Part shown: piece by piece, positions 20,401 through 31,470 of the stretch | Position numbering within the stretch: the stretch's first letter is position 1 | How the letters are laid out: the number at the start of each line of letters is the position of its first letter | From: Apophysomyces variabilis | Taxonomy: Eukaryota > Mucoromycota > Mucoromycetes > Mucorales > Mucoraceae | NCBI GenBank assembly: GCA_002749535.1 | Contig: MZZL01000409.1 | Coordinates: 3,929,378-3,993,377, forward strand | Length of the DNA stretch: 64,000 bases | Direction: 5' to 3' | The notes under the pieces: model-generated | Told to the model about the DNA's origin: nothing | The model's input: the letters and a program-made list of their open reading frames with translations, nothing else | Databases searched by the model: none | Program-made: the position numbers and the translations under genes

Positions 20401-22854
20401 ATGGCCGATATACCTAATCCAGCAGAGAACTTCAAGGAATTCCAGGGATCTCTGTTTAAGGCGCTTGTCTCCGCTACGACAGCCGCAACGAGTTTACCGG
20501 CAGACGATCTCGGCTTCTATCGATCACTGGATAGAGACTTTGCAAAGGATCTCGATCAAGTTGGATCGCGTCTGTTACGATTGTCCAATCAGTTATTACA
20601 GCATTGCGCAAAGGATACGGGCGTTGATGCATCGACATTCGAAGATATTGACGATGTAACGGATCGGTTTGGTGGAGCCATCGATGTGATTGACAGTTTG
20701 TTCGAAAAAGCCGTAAGTGGTCGAAAGAGAAATGGAGTAAAAACGTAAAGAAAAAAAATCATTCGAGCAACATTTTGAGCAGGACGTTTGTCTGGACGAA
20801 CTGCAAGGCCGAACACGTAAACCGAACGTCCAGGTGGAGCAGGCCACACCTGAAGTCACTCAGATTTCCACAAAGGTATGGGGAAGGAGAGAAAGCGGGA
20901 TTCTGGCAGACATTAGCTTATGATGATGGTTTCAGTCACAAGCCCGCAAGCTAGAATACAAATTACTGCATGCCAAGAACATTGTTCGTCCGCAGCTGAA
21001 ATTCAAGGATCGTGTGGATAATTCGCCCAATACGCCATTTCAACGAAAGATTATTTTCAAACCACATGCAATGGTTCCTTTGGATCATGGTGAGTGCATC
21101 AAGCAGTTGGTTTATTCTTTTTTTTATGTGTCCGTTTGAACTAAAACTTTTGCTGCAAAAAGACCTTGCAGATACCGAGACAGATCAAGATGGAATGCAA
21201 CGTTCATTACCGCACCCTTATATCTACGAAATTCAGCACATTACGTATCCCGATCATATGTTTGAGCAACGAGAACCTATTATGTATAAGCCATTTGACG
21301 AAACTTCTGCAACATGGGTAGATACTGAAGAGGGTCTGGTTCAAATGATGGAGAAGCTCAAGGGCGAACGAGAGATTGCCATCGATCTGGAACATCACAA
21401 TTATCGTAGCTATCAAGGATTCACGTGTCTAATGCAACTGAGTACACGTGAGGAGGACTTTATCATTGATGCCCTGGAAGTTAGAGATAAATTGTGGATG
21501 CTCAACGAGTATTTCGCCGATCCCAACATTGTTAAGGTAAGACCAATGAACCTCAAGTTCTAGGGAGGATGACTGATTTGACTGATTCATTGTGATGTAA
21601 CAGCTTCTTCATGGTGCGGAAAGTGATATTATCTGGCTTCAGCGCGATTTTGGTTTATACATTGTGAATCTCTTTGACACCTATTTTGCTACCAAGGTTC
21701 TTTGTAAGTTGGAACTTTAGGATGTGGAACCAATAAGGATTAACGGTTTGGATTGTGCAGCCTTCCCTCAACATGGTCTAGCGTATTTGCTTAAAAAGTA
21801 TTGTTCTGTGGACGCGGATAAGGCGTACCAGTTGGCTGATTGGAGGATAAGGTTTGTGGGATATAATTAAGGTTTACACTAAATCTGGTGTAGACCCTTA
21901 CCCGAGGAAATGCTAAAATACGCTCGTGCCGACACTCATTATCTGTTGTACATTTACGACTGTTTGCGAAATGAGCTGTTATCGCAATCATCCGGAAACG
22001 AGAACCTCTTGCGCTCGGTTTTACAGCGATCAGCACAACTAGCACAGACCAAGCACGAAAAAGATGTGTACGATGCCGAAACTGGTTTAGGACCGAGTGG
22101 ATGGAAGAATTTGTTAGAGAAATGGAGACACCCAATGAACACTCAACAGTTTGCTGTGTTCAAAGCACTTCACCGATGGCGTGATCATGTTGCCAGAGAG
22201 GAAGATGAGTCTGTACGATATGTTCTTCCCAACCACATGCTGTTTGCTCTTGTGGAACGCATGCCGACCGAATCCTCTGGAGTGATTGGATGCTGTAACC
22301 CGTGTCCCTCACTTGTACGAATGAACGCGCAGGCTGTGGCGATGGTCATTCAGCGCGCTAAGACCGAGGCTCTCATGACCGGTAGCGAATCAGCTGCGCC
22401 TTCAATTCCAACAACGCAACCGATTTTGACAAAGCCGGTGTCTCAAACGGTTAAAATCGAAAGAAAGATAGATCCTTCCTTGTTCGATCTTCAGAAAGTG
22501 CGGGAAATACGGGAAAAAGATGCAATGAAACTGTGTAAACTCTCATCCGCATTATTTGGGGATCTATGCGAAAACACGGTCGATTTATCAGCGCAGAAGC
22601 TTGTGGAATCGATCCGATCATCTATCAAATTGACACTGCCATTTGAAGGATTGAAGATGAGACCTGTGATCCCAGCAGCAACAGCGGTATCAGGTGTGAC
22701 AGCTGTTGAAGTGAAGCAAAAAGTAGAAGAAGAAAAAGAACATGTGTTTGTGGCTGCTGAACAACGAGAGACTAAGCGAAAGGATAGAGAAGAAGTCATT
22801 GTATTGAAACAATTCAGTAGAAAGAAAAAGAAACAGAAACAGACCACTGTTTAA
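20401..22854 (+). CDS. RRP6: nuclear exosome 3'-5' exoribonuclease Rrp6
   Basis: Catalytic subunit of the nuclear RNA exosome (EXOSC10 family); trims rRNA, snoRNA and other nuclear transcripts. Exons: 20401-20712, 20783-20875, 20936-21089, 21172-21536, 21604-21703, 21761-21851, 21894-22854 (691 aa; yeast Rrp6 is 733). Order: N-terminal PMC2NT helical domain (~1-100) for Rrp47 binding, linker, DEDD-Y exonuclease, HRDC domain, Lys-rich tail. Exo motifs are intact: IAIDLEHH (motif I), [17 protein letters not shown] (II), [14 protein letters not shown] (III, with Tyr and Asp). [14 protein letters not shown] is restored exactly across an intron. The HRDC region is seen as [22 protein letters not shown]. 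The basic RKKKKQKQ end suggests a nuclear signal. Confidence 0.95.
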
Positions 22855-23254
22855 TAAATCATAATATTAGCATCAGTACCTATTTTTTCTGCTTATGTTT
22901 TCCCTGAGGAATAGAGCGTATTCCCCCCTCTCCTAGCTTTATGAGCAGTAATTCCCAGTTTTACGTGGGAAATTTACACAAAGCATTCTTCCCGTTCAAT
23001 CGGGTAAAATTTCTGGAAAAGTGTGGGGAAATGGAAAAATGTACAAAAACGGAGAAACTGTATCTCTGCTCTCCCTCCTCGTACTTTTTTTTGTTCGGTT
23101 CATATTGGCACGTGATTTGAAAAAGATCAAACGTTTGTGGCGCCCCTCTCCCGATATAAAAGTCTTATTTTGTTTACATCCTTTGCATTTTCCTCTCTAT
23201 CTTCCTCTTCTTCTTCTTAAAAAGAAAAGAAAAAAGAAAAGAAAAAAAAGAGAC
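22855..23254. other. intergenic region RRP6 to JEN1-like gene
   Basis: 400 bp between tandem genes, ending in a CT-rich then A-rich leader just before the ATG. No gene seen. Confidence 0.4.
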
Positions 23255-25458
23255 ATGTCTGGTGAGAAGGCTACGGTAGAACAAGTTGAACACGTGGAAT
23301 CTCGTTGGGTTCAGTTAAAAAGTTCGATCTACCATAAACCTGAACAGCCTATCAATGTGTGGAAATTGCTGACCAATCTTACAAATACACAACGAATAAC
23401 CTTCGTTGCTGGTATGTCCAAAAGGATTGAATAAAAAAAGCCAACTTTTTTAATGATTGGAAATATTAATCCCATTAAAACAAGCTTTTTTCGGATGGAC
23501 GCTGGACGCCTTCGATTTCTTTTCCGTGTCGCTTAGTACGACACAAATCGGTAAGATTAACATTCTGCATCTATGCCTTCATTTTTTTATGGTGCTAATT
23601 CTCCCTAATACAGCCAACGATTTTAACGTCGAACCTTCGCAAGTAACAAGTAAGTAGTAGCGAGATATGTTGGGTTTCGGGAAAAAAAAGAAAGAAAAGA
23701 AGAACAAAGTCATTTATCTCATATTTTTATTGTTTTAGGTGCAATCACTACAACGCTGGTAAAGAAATGATCATTCTTTTATAATGAATAATTAAAACAG
23801 ACAAATATTATCCATTGGTCTTAATCAGATGTTACGGCCTATTGGTGCATTAATCTTTGGGTAAGAAGAAGAAGAAGAAGAAAAAAAGATGTATCTGGAG
23901 ATTCAGCTCTAATTTGCCTATTCTTCTCTATTTAGTGCGCTAGCAGACAAATATGGTCGACGATGGCCTCTTATGGTCGATATTATCCTGTTTTCTATTA
24001 TTAATATGGCGAGCGGGTTCGCACCCAACCTTCAGGTGTTTATAGGCCTTCGTGCCGTATTTGGTATTGCCATGGGTGGAGAATGGGTAAAGAAAACAGA
24101 CAACAGATTGTGCATGACGGAAAGATAAACGTCAGTATGTTTTATTCTTTTTGTAGGGATTAGGTGCAAGTTTGGCATTGGAAACGCTCCCAATAGAAGC
24201 GCGAGGTTTATTCTCAGGCATCTTTCAACAAGGTAAAAGGAAAAAAAAAAAAAAGAAAAAGGAGGAGAAACAAACAAGGGACTAAGTGTTTGTTTGGCGG
24301 GACGTTTCTGTTTCGGCACTTTAGGCTATGCTTGTGGTTATCTGCTGGCAACGCTGGTGAGTTACGCTGTGCAGCAAACCAATTCAACGTGGCGTATTCT
24401 TTTTTGGGTGGGCGCCGCTTTTGCGTTGTTAGCTGTGGTGATTCGACTCTGGGTCCCTGAATCGCAAGCTTTTGAAAAGTCGCAGGAGACTCGAAAAGCG
24501 ATCGGACGCTCGCTTTGGAAGGAAACTGTCCTTGTGCTCAAGCTGCACTGGATTCGACTGATCTATATGATTGTGTTGATGGCCTTCCTTAACTTCCTTT
24601 CCCATGGCTCGCAAGACCTCTATCCTACGTTTCTGAAAACTCAGCTCGGCTATTCCCCTACGGAACAAACAGTGACCACCGTTATCTACAACCTGGGTGC
24701 CATTTGTGGTGGTTGCATTATTGGTTACCTGTCAAACTACTTTGGCCGTCGATTTTGCATGGCCGTGTGTGCCGTTGTATCTGGTGCATTTATTCCGTTA
24801 TGGATATACGGTCCTAATATCCACGCACTTCAATTCGGATCGTTCATGATGCAATTCTTCGTCCAAGGCGCTTGGGGTAATCTATTTCGAAGACAATCAA
24901 AATCGAAAAGAAAAGGCAGCTGACGTCTTGTTAGGTGTCGTGCCTGCGCATATCAATGAGCTTTCGCCTCCCTCATTTCGTGGTCTCATGCCGGGCTTGG
25001 CATACCAACTTGGAAATTTGGTAAAGTTTTATCTCAATTATCAATTCTATATGGGAAACCATGGCTTATCGCTGTTTCTGTTTGTGAAACAGATTAGTGC
25101 TGCAAGTAGTCAGATTGAGGCTACTATTGGCGAAAAGTATCCATTGCGAAATCCGGATGGAAGTTACAAATACAAGGACGGCAAGCCCATTGCTGACTAC
25201 GGTCTGACACAGGCTATCTTCATGGGTTGTGTGTGTGTAGGTCTTTTGATTGCAGGTAAGTGTATCCGGTCGTTTTCTATAGCGGGTTCTTATATTCATT
25301 ATCTCGTGCCAGTTCTAATCGGGAAAGAAGAACGCAACAAGGATTTCATGCAACATGTAACAGAGGACGATCGATCCGTACGTGCAGTTGTACCCGTGGA
25401 TATCGAATTAGGTCACGAAGATGAACAAGATGCCAACAATAACAATGAAAAGAAATAA
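23255..25458 (+). CDS. Jen1-type monocarboxylate/proton symporter (MFS, SHS family)
   Basis: Predicted plasma-membrane transporter for lactate, pyruvate or related short carboxylates. Eleven exons: 23255-23411, 23485-23550, 23614-23649, 23739-23758, 23829-23860, 23936-24086, 24157-24232, 24325-24876, 24935-25020, 25093-25255, 25313-25458 (494 aa). Twelve TM segments fit the hydrophobic blocks. The Jen1 signature N-x2-S-H-x-S-Q-D-x3-T is present exactly as NFLSHGSQDLYPT. MFS loop motifs include ALADKYGRRWPL and YLSNYFGRRF, and GWTLDAFDFFSVSL marks TM1. Exons 3-5 are only 36, 20 and 32 nt, yet the frame is kept throughout. The soluble tail is charged, with NNNN-like runs. Expression is expected to depend on carbon source, but no site is identified here. 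Confidence 0.93.
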
Positions 25459-26554
25459 CCGGAAACTTCTGTAATTATATTTTTACGATGCAGTTATGCA
25501 CGTCAATATGTAGAAATTAAGTCAGTAGAATGGTTGGCTGCACTCCATAGATACCATGATGGGTATATCCAACTGTGAAAACTGATGTTTACTGATGCGT
25601 GAATTAATTTTGTTTCTTTTTGATCAAAGGATAGAAGCCGAACTTTTAAGACTTTTCAGCCTTCTTTTTTGTTCACTTGTATCACAGGTCTTTGACATAT
25701 AGGCCATAGATACTTCATGTCAAATATAGGGATATTATACTGATCAAGTGCGGATACGCATAGTGATTGGTTCACAACCATTTTTAATGGTAGTCATAGG
25801 CAAAGCTTTAAGAAGCTGTGAAATTAGCAGGGATTCGATCTCAGCACAGATCGTAGGTTGTTTGGGTATATGTCCCACCAATCTATTTTTAGATGATGAG
25901 GATGCTGAAAGTTGAGAGTGGGTGCAATGGGTACATATGAGCTCATTGCTTTGTATGAGGATTAGCTATACGTAAATGAATGCATGCACGTGAAAATGGG
26001 TTCACCACGAGTCATCAGGTGGATGTGACTCTAATGTGGTGGCAGTGAGTACTAGAATTAGTTAAGTGTGATCCCCTGGCCTATTTAAATTGCTTTTGCA
26101 TTTACTTACTATTGCTGATTTGTGTTGAGTTTGCTGATACATTCAATAAATCCCTGGTACAATAAAGCCGAAAGAAGGAGGTTAGCGAAACAAGGATGGG
26201 CTTAATGAATGAGCACTCGGAGTTTCGGGTATGCAATTAGGGCACATGGCGTTCAAAGTGAGAACGTGCTTATAGAGTGGCGCAAAGCGAACCTTTTGGC
26301 CCCCTTTCGTATTTCCTCCACCGATGGCTCACGGTGACCGTGCTCTGTTTCCCTCACATACACGTATAGACACGCACACTTTCTCTCCCCGTGTATTCTA
26401 TATAAGGCATGGGTAATCCTAAGGCCACTTCATAAACAAATTACCCCTTGCGTTGCTTATTTTCTTTTTCTTTCTTTCCTCTCTCGTCTTCCTTTTCTTT
26501 CTTTCTTTCTTTCTCACGTCCTTTGCTATTTGTTATTACCTTTCTTTTTAAACC
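25459..26554. other. intergenic region, no gene recognised
   Basis: 1.1 kb with no credible frame. A short GC-balanced stretch near 25836-25860 looks superficially like a tRNA T-arm but does not fold (see rejected list). The last ~200 bases are CT-rich leader for the next gene; TATATAAGG at 26399-26407 is a possible TATA element. Confidence 0.4.
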
Positions 26555-27139
26555 ATGACATTTGACTTTGAAGAACGAAGAGGCAACTTATTCGACAATA
26601 TTTCATCTTCCGACAGCCTTGCCATTTGCGTGAGTGAGGATTTACGGTTACAGAAAGGTACATCCAAAGAGAGAAAAGCGAAAACAATTTATGCTAAGAT
26701 GTCTTGCTCTTGTTGTGTGTAAAAAAAAAGGCATTGATGCTGTTTTCCGTCAACGTTTCGGTGGAATATCCCACTTGCAGGCTCAGAAAAGGTCGGTCGG
26801 TCAAGTGGCTCACCTAACCGTCCAAAAACGACATATATTTTATTTGATAACCCGAGCCAAGGTGTATAACAAACCGAGCTACGCAGATCTTGAGGCATGT
26901 ATGATTGAATTACGTAAGTTGTGCGAGAGTTTGGGCGTATGGAGCCTGGTATTGCCACATGAGCTTGGCGCAGGGCTTGATGGATTACATGAGAAACATG
27001 TCAAGGATATCTTGTTCAAAGTCTTTCACGGTAATTATTTAATGACCTAAAGTGAAACGGCGGCTGACAAAAGACTGGGTTAGGTTGGCGTGGAAAAATG
27101 TTGATGTTCGACGACGGGAGCATGGATACATCGGATTAA
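26555..27139 (+). CDS. macrodomain protein, OARD1/Poa1-like ADP-ribose hydrolase
   Basis: Small macrodomain of the TARG1/OARD1 type, which removes ADP-ribose from glutamate or hydrolyses ADP-ribose derivatives. Exons 26555-26657, 26731-27030 and, less surely, 27084-27139 (152 aa, the size of human OARD1). Family pattern: RGNLFD, DSLAICVSEDLRLQKGIDAVFRQRF, KRHIFYLITRAKVYNKPSY and LPHELGAGLDGLHEKHV. The family usually has a HCVS/HCIS start and a P-x-IGCGLDGL loop; here these read AICVS and LPHELGAGLDGL, so the catalytic-loop Cys is Ala. The last exon is uncertain: the acceptor GTTAG at 27083 gives 152 aa; one at about 27074 gives a longer tail containing KNVDVRRR. The frame across the first intron is clear. 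Confidence 0.75.
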
Positions 27140-28060
27140 ATGCAACGAGCTGTTGGTATTGTACAGGAGACAATGATACAATAAATGATATCTCTTTTTC
27201 TTTCCAAACCCAATTTTGTCATTTCACTTATCCGTGCATTGTATCCTCCTCTCGAAGTTTGATGCATGGTAACACAGACCCAAGGAGCAGTGACTTCTCT
27301 CTACAAGGAAGGTGCCGTCAGCATGCAGAGTCCGTATCCTGGAGATGGCCTGTTTGACTATAACGTAGCACAAGAGTGCAATCTGGGCAAATGGCTTGTC
27401 AATGACATGTTTACAGAAAGTGTGCTTCTCCTTTTCAAATTAAATAATGCTAATACAGTAGTATCCGTGGCTCCACTGTCAGTGTGCTGTTAGTCTATTT
27501 TCAAACGCTTTTCACTTCTACATGCAAATCCAAGTTGGCATCCTATGTTGATGTTCGGTGTGTTTTTGAGTTATTGGCATACATATATGTTCACATGATA
27601 TATGAAAGGTACGCGGAAGCCGAATTTCATGCTGCCTGCCCGGGAAAATGCTCATTAAGACAAAGAAGACGGCATATCGACCCTTCCCGCAGCTCAACGC
27701 TTCGAAGAACTGGTATTTTTGCCAGCGGATAAAGGCTGCAGGTGTCCTTTTGCTCTCTGTTCAGGCCATATATGGCATCAAAGAATAATCATCGTATCAC
27801 TGATATTCTTGGAGTGGTATAGGTTTAGCAGGCTTTCCTTGTATCATGACATGACGCTGTTGCTGCTGCTGTAAAGTAATCAGAGATATTATATCGATAA
27901 ATCATTTTAGCAAGTCCCATCTCTTCTCTGGCTATGTATTATGCACGTAATAGCACCAAAATGACATGTTCAACTTTATCTTTCTCATCAGTGTCATTTC
28001 GTGCGGCATTTTCTTCAAACCCTGCTCTGGTCTCTTTTTCCCTTTTTTTTTATTTGTTTT
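27140..28060. other. region with open-frame fragments, no gene assigned
   Basis: 921 bp. A plus-strand frame at 27263-27493 has convincing codon composition (SLYKEGAVSMQSPYPGDG ... DYNVAQECNLGKW), but no family is recognised and flanking exons could not be joined. A second frame at 27484-27732 is basic and unremarkable. This may be an eroded gene or an uncharacterised one with small exons. Confidence 0.3.
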
Positions 28061-28916
28061 CTACTTTTTCGCATTCGCTAGTCGTCTTCTCTCACCCTCC
28101 AGCTAGACAAAGACTTAGTCATACCATAATATAAAACAGCATATACAACTTACGACTTTTCTAACTCTTGCTAAAGAGGCAGACGATGAAGCATTCGCTT
28201 TGCAGCTTTCCACTTCATACGGAGGAGGTATAAGCACCTCATCCAAGACGACAATCGTTTCATTCGACCAACGACAGGGCAGTCTAGAATACGGGGATCA
28301 GCCATCCACAAACCGGCAAATATCACCTACGTCTTCGAAAGGGCATCAAATATCTCTTGTGCTTCCTTGGTTACGCCCACTCCCATCTTTGCCATCTGTT
28401 GTCGGAGTGTCTTCACGGCATCTGCTTCTCGTGCACGCAACTGATCCAAGTAGACGTGACCCACAGGCAAGTAGTTCGACAATGGTTCGTTCTGTGCATC
28501 ATCAGATGAAACCGACACGATCTCCTTAATATGTGATATCTTAATGATGCGGAACGAAACCCGTTTGCGTTCCTGGGATCCTGGTTTCGAGCAATGTGTG
28601 AAGAGTCAAGGCAAATATTATAGGAAAAAATGACGCGCTGAGATAAATCATTCATACGCACTGTCAAACAATAATAGAGTAATAAAAGGATATCTAGTGC
28701 AATGCAGTTGGTGGCTCGATCATAAGTATAAATGGCACCTTCCACATCTTCGTTGTTGGCCGTCTTCAGCTTGATCCGTCGCCCTATAAGCCATTCCAAA
28801 GATTTCTTGGCCGGCGCTGCTGAAGTTGGTGCACTTGAGCCAGAAACCGAGGTAGATGTCGTGCCGCCCTGTCTAGTCACAGACTTCCGGCGTTGCCATT
28901 GCATGGTGCCTTCCAT
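28061..28916 (-). CDS. LSM12: LSM12-like protein (LSm + anticodon-binding-like domain)
   Basis: Exons 28916-28662, 28572-28331, 28283-28154, 28102-28061 (222 aa; human LSM12 is 195). An N-terminal Ser/Thr-rich lead is followed by the LSm fold (LIGRRIKLKTANNEDVEGAI, YDRATNCIALD). FRIIKISHIKEI joins it to the AD domain (HVYLDQLRAREADAV, GVGVTKEAQEIFDALSKTLPC, NETIVVLDEVLIPPPY, VESC) and the basic end VRKVLEGERRRL. Each splice restores a family-conserved block; the tiny last exon encodes LEGERRRLANAKK. LSM12 proteins bind RNA and ataxin-2-type partners, and the animal protein has been tied to NAADP signalling; which of these applies here is unknown. The ALD-ILLLLYY stretch between the domains is unusually hydrophobic. 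Confidence 0.9.
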
Positions 28917-31470
28917 CTCTCTTTCAAAAAGGGAGTGTCAAAGAAAAAGAGGCCTTCACAGATTAGTCGAGTAATACCAGATAACTGAATGCCTTTTTAT
29001 ATTTTCCCCTTTCCCTCTCTTTCTTTTTTTTTCTATCGGGTCTGGCAGTAATGAGTAGATTACTCACAGAGGAGAAACGTAATCAGTTGAGGCAGAAATG
29101 TTGGTCTGCTCAAACAGGTAAACCAGACCGCTTATGTTCGGACCATGCTTTCTCCCGGGCGAACTCCTTGTCTTCCAAGGCAGTTCTTCGGGTTGGCGCA
29201 TGATTATCCGCTCATTCGCCGGACTTAATATGCTTCCATATACCGCACACTGCCGGACCGTTGATCCCCGTGTTTCCATCCCCGACCGTCGTACGCAGCA
29301 TTTCAATTGCATGAGGTATTGACGGTATAGCATATCGCAGCTGCATGCATGCTATTTTACCCAGTGCATGCTTTGCGCAAAATGATGAGCTCTGTATCAC
29401 ATCCATTGCCCGGTTCCCTCTACTCCTTCTTTCATACTTATATTTGTAGGACTACAGGATATACCGATTCAAGTGCCAGCGACAGTATAAAAAGATCTTA
29501 CATACCACACATTTGCCATAAGGCACGTAGAAGACATTATATATAAACTTTACAATAAGTTTACCGATAAATATTGTAAAGCCTTACGTACTTGCGCGTC
29601 CAAACATCAACTTGGTAACGCATGAAAATCAATGTCACTGATCATTAAAATATCCCACTTGTGAGAACGTGAGTAAAAGATTCTCGTTTACTATTGCACC
29701 TCTAACAAATTGATATCTGAACGTTTTGAACTATTATTGCCCTCACCAAAACCAAACAATAAGATAGTATTGCCAATTGGATCCATATCATACGCGTCTA
29801 ATTCGTTTTCGCATTTCTAATTTCCTTTTTCTTTTTTGGCCAGTCTACAATCCAATATAACACAATTTATGACCAGCACTGACTTAAATATTGTGGAAGA
29901 GAAATACTAAATCATAGGAGAATGACACATCTTTTACGTACCTTTTCCCAAAAATATGCCAAAACAATCTTTGGTAAAGGTTGCATAGACAATCTTTTAT
30001 TCATATCAAAAGAGGAAAGCTCTGGAAGGCATTGCCAAAAAATGTATATACCCTTCAAACAGCAAAACAAGAAGATCAGTTCGATATCTAAATGAAAATT
30101 TAGATGTTGGTCCTATATCTATATCTAAATCTGTATTTGCAGCTCTGACTGCCGCTCTTGCCGCATTCACTGTGAGGCTGACGTCGTTCATGGTAACGTT
30201 CTGTGTAGCTGGCCTTTCGTTAACTTCAACCCTCGATAAGTTCAACCTTCGTATGGTTTCCATGTTTCTTCCTTTATCGAAAGCTCGCTTGAATAGTAGT
30301 ACTCTGTGGATTTTTGCCCTCATCGGATTTGATCTCGCCTATTCTTGAAGCTTTTGGCATTACCAAGACGCTGGGATTGAGATATGGCCTACCGTATTCG
30401 CTTCCATAGATTAACACATATACCCAGGACAATAACTTACTACACGCCCTCCATAGTACAGTATACGTTTATTGTCTGACTTTCCGGGGGGAATATCGTG
30501 AAATTTGCTATAGTGATTCCCACCTAACATCAGGCCGTCCGTTACTGATCAAAAGTTTGGAAATTGTGGGGTTTGAAGTTAAAAAGAGCGGAATAATAAA
30601 AGTAGTACAACCTTTTCGGTTGTCCATTGGATAGGTTGAAGATATTGAGGGTTGAAATTGATGGAAAAGAGGTGAAACTCTTCGTCAATATCCTCTACCC
30701 TTTATAAAAACCCTAGTATGACGGAACGAGTTTTGTTCCCTCATAAATTCATTCTCAGAAGGGATATGTACGCATAATAACCGTTTTTTACTATTTGTTT
30801 CTCAGTTATTTTATCTTCTTATAACACGTTCCATCAGCATAAGTGATAAATGACTGGTAAATTAATGGCAATAGTGTTAAAAACTGGTAACATCCAGTCC
30901 TTTATGCAGTTTAAGCGGTGATATTTTGCTCGGCATTAGCTCTCTACCTTTCCAATAGATAGCAATTGGACGCTACAAAATACCGCGCAAACGCGTGCGC
31001 AGTTAATAGCCTGAATGATATAATATAGAGGATTTACAGAAAAAAGTCCGAGATGAATGTCAATGCAACGAAGAGACACGTAAGCCAATACACAGTTGCC
31101 GGGTTTATTTCTTCGATTGCATAATTTCATTCAGCAGCTAAATATCCGATTAGCTAGAAACCAAAAAAGAGTGTTTTTAACATTAGACAAGCTAGTGATT
31201 GTTTCAAGCGTTGTGTTCTTTGGCAAGTCTGCGCCAATGAATAGATATCGTTTTATATAGTTCTTTTTTCGATACAGAGTACAAGGTTTTAGCAAGGACA
31301 AGATGTAAATTCGTATTCCGATGTGCAATCACTGAATATATGGGAAATGGGCAGTAGGGCGTCTGAGAGGGATTTACCTAAATCAGGAGGATGGTCGACC
31401 TCCCTGTTTCTATTTTATATAGTCTCTCTATTTAGCATTTCGCCTTGCATCCTTCTAAACCTGCTTTTCC
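28917..31470. other. 2.5-kb AT-rich region, no gene recognised
   Basis: No frame has known motifs. A minus-strand frame at 30006-30323 (105 codons; VSLTVNAARAAVRAANTDLDIDIGP) has a mildly protein-like middle part and stands out, but lacks support. The rest is AT-rich with no repeats obvious by eye. An ACGCGT hexamer at about 29793 is probably chance. Confidence 0.35.

Noticed and set aside
25830..25880. tRNA-like stretch with GGGATTCGATCTC
   Set aside because: The T-loop-like bases are not flanked by complementary stems, and no acceptor, D or anticodon arms can be drawn on either strand.
29793..29798. ACGCGT as an MCB element in the gene desert
   Set aside because: No gene starts nearby, and the hexamer also occurs within several coding regions.
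31320..31470. Upstream plus-strand frame (31323-31574) as an alternative N-terminus of the F-box gene
   Set aside because: It is in a different frame from the F-box exon and mostly hydrophobic, without a usable splice into exon 1.
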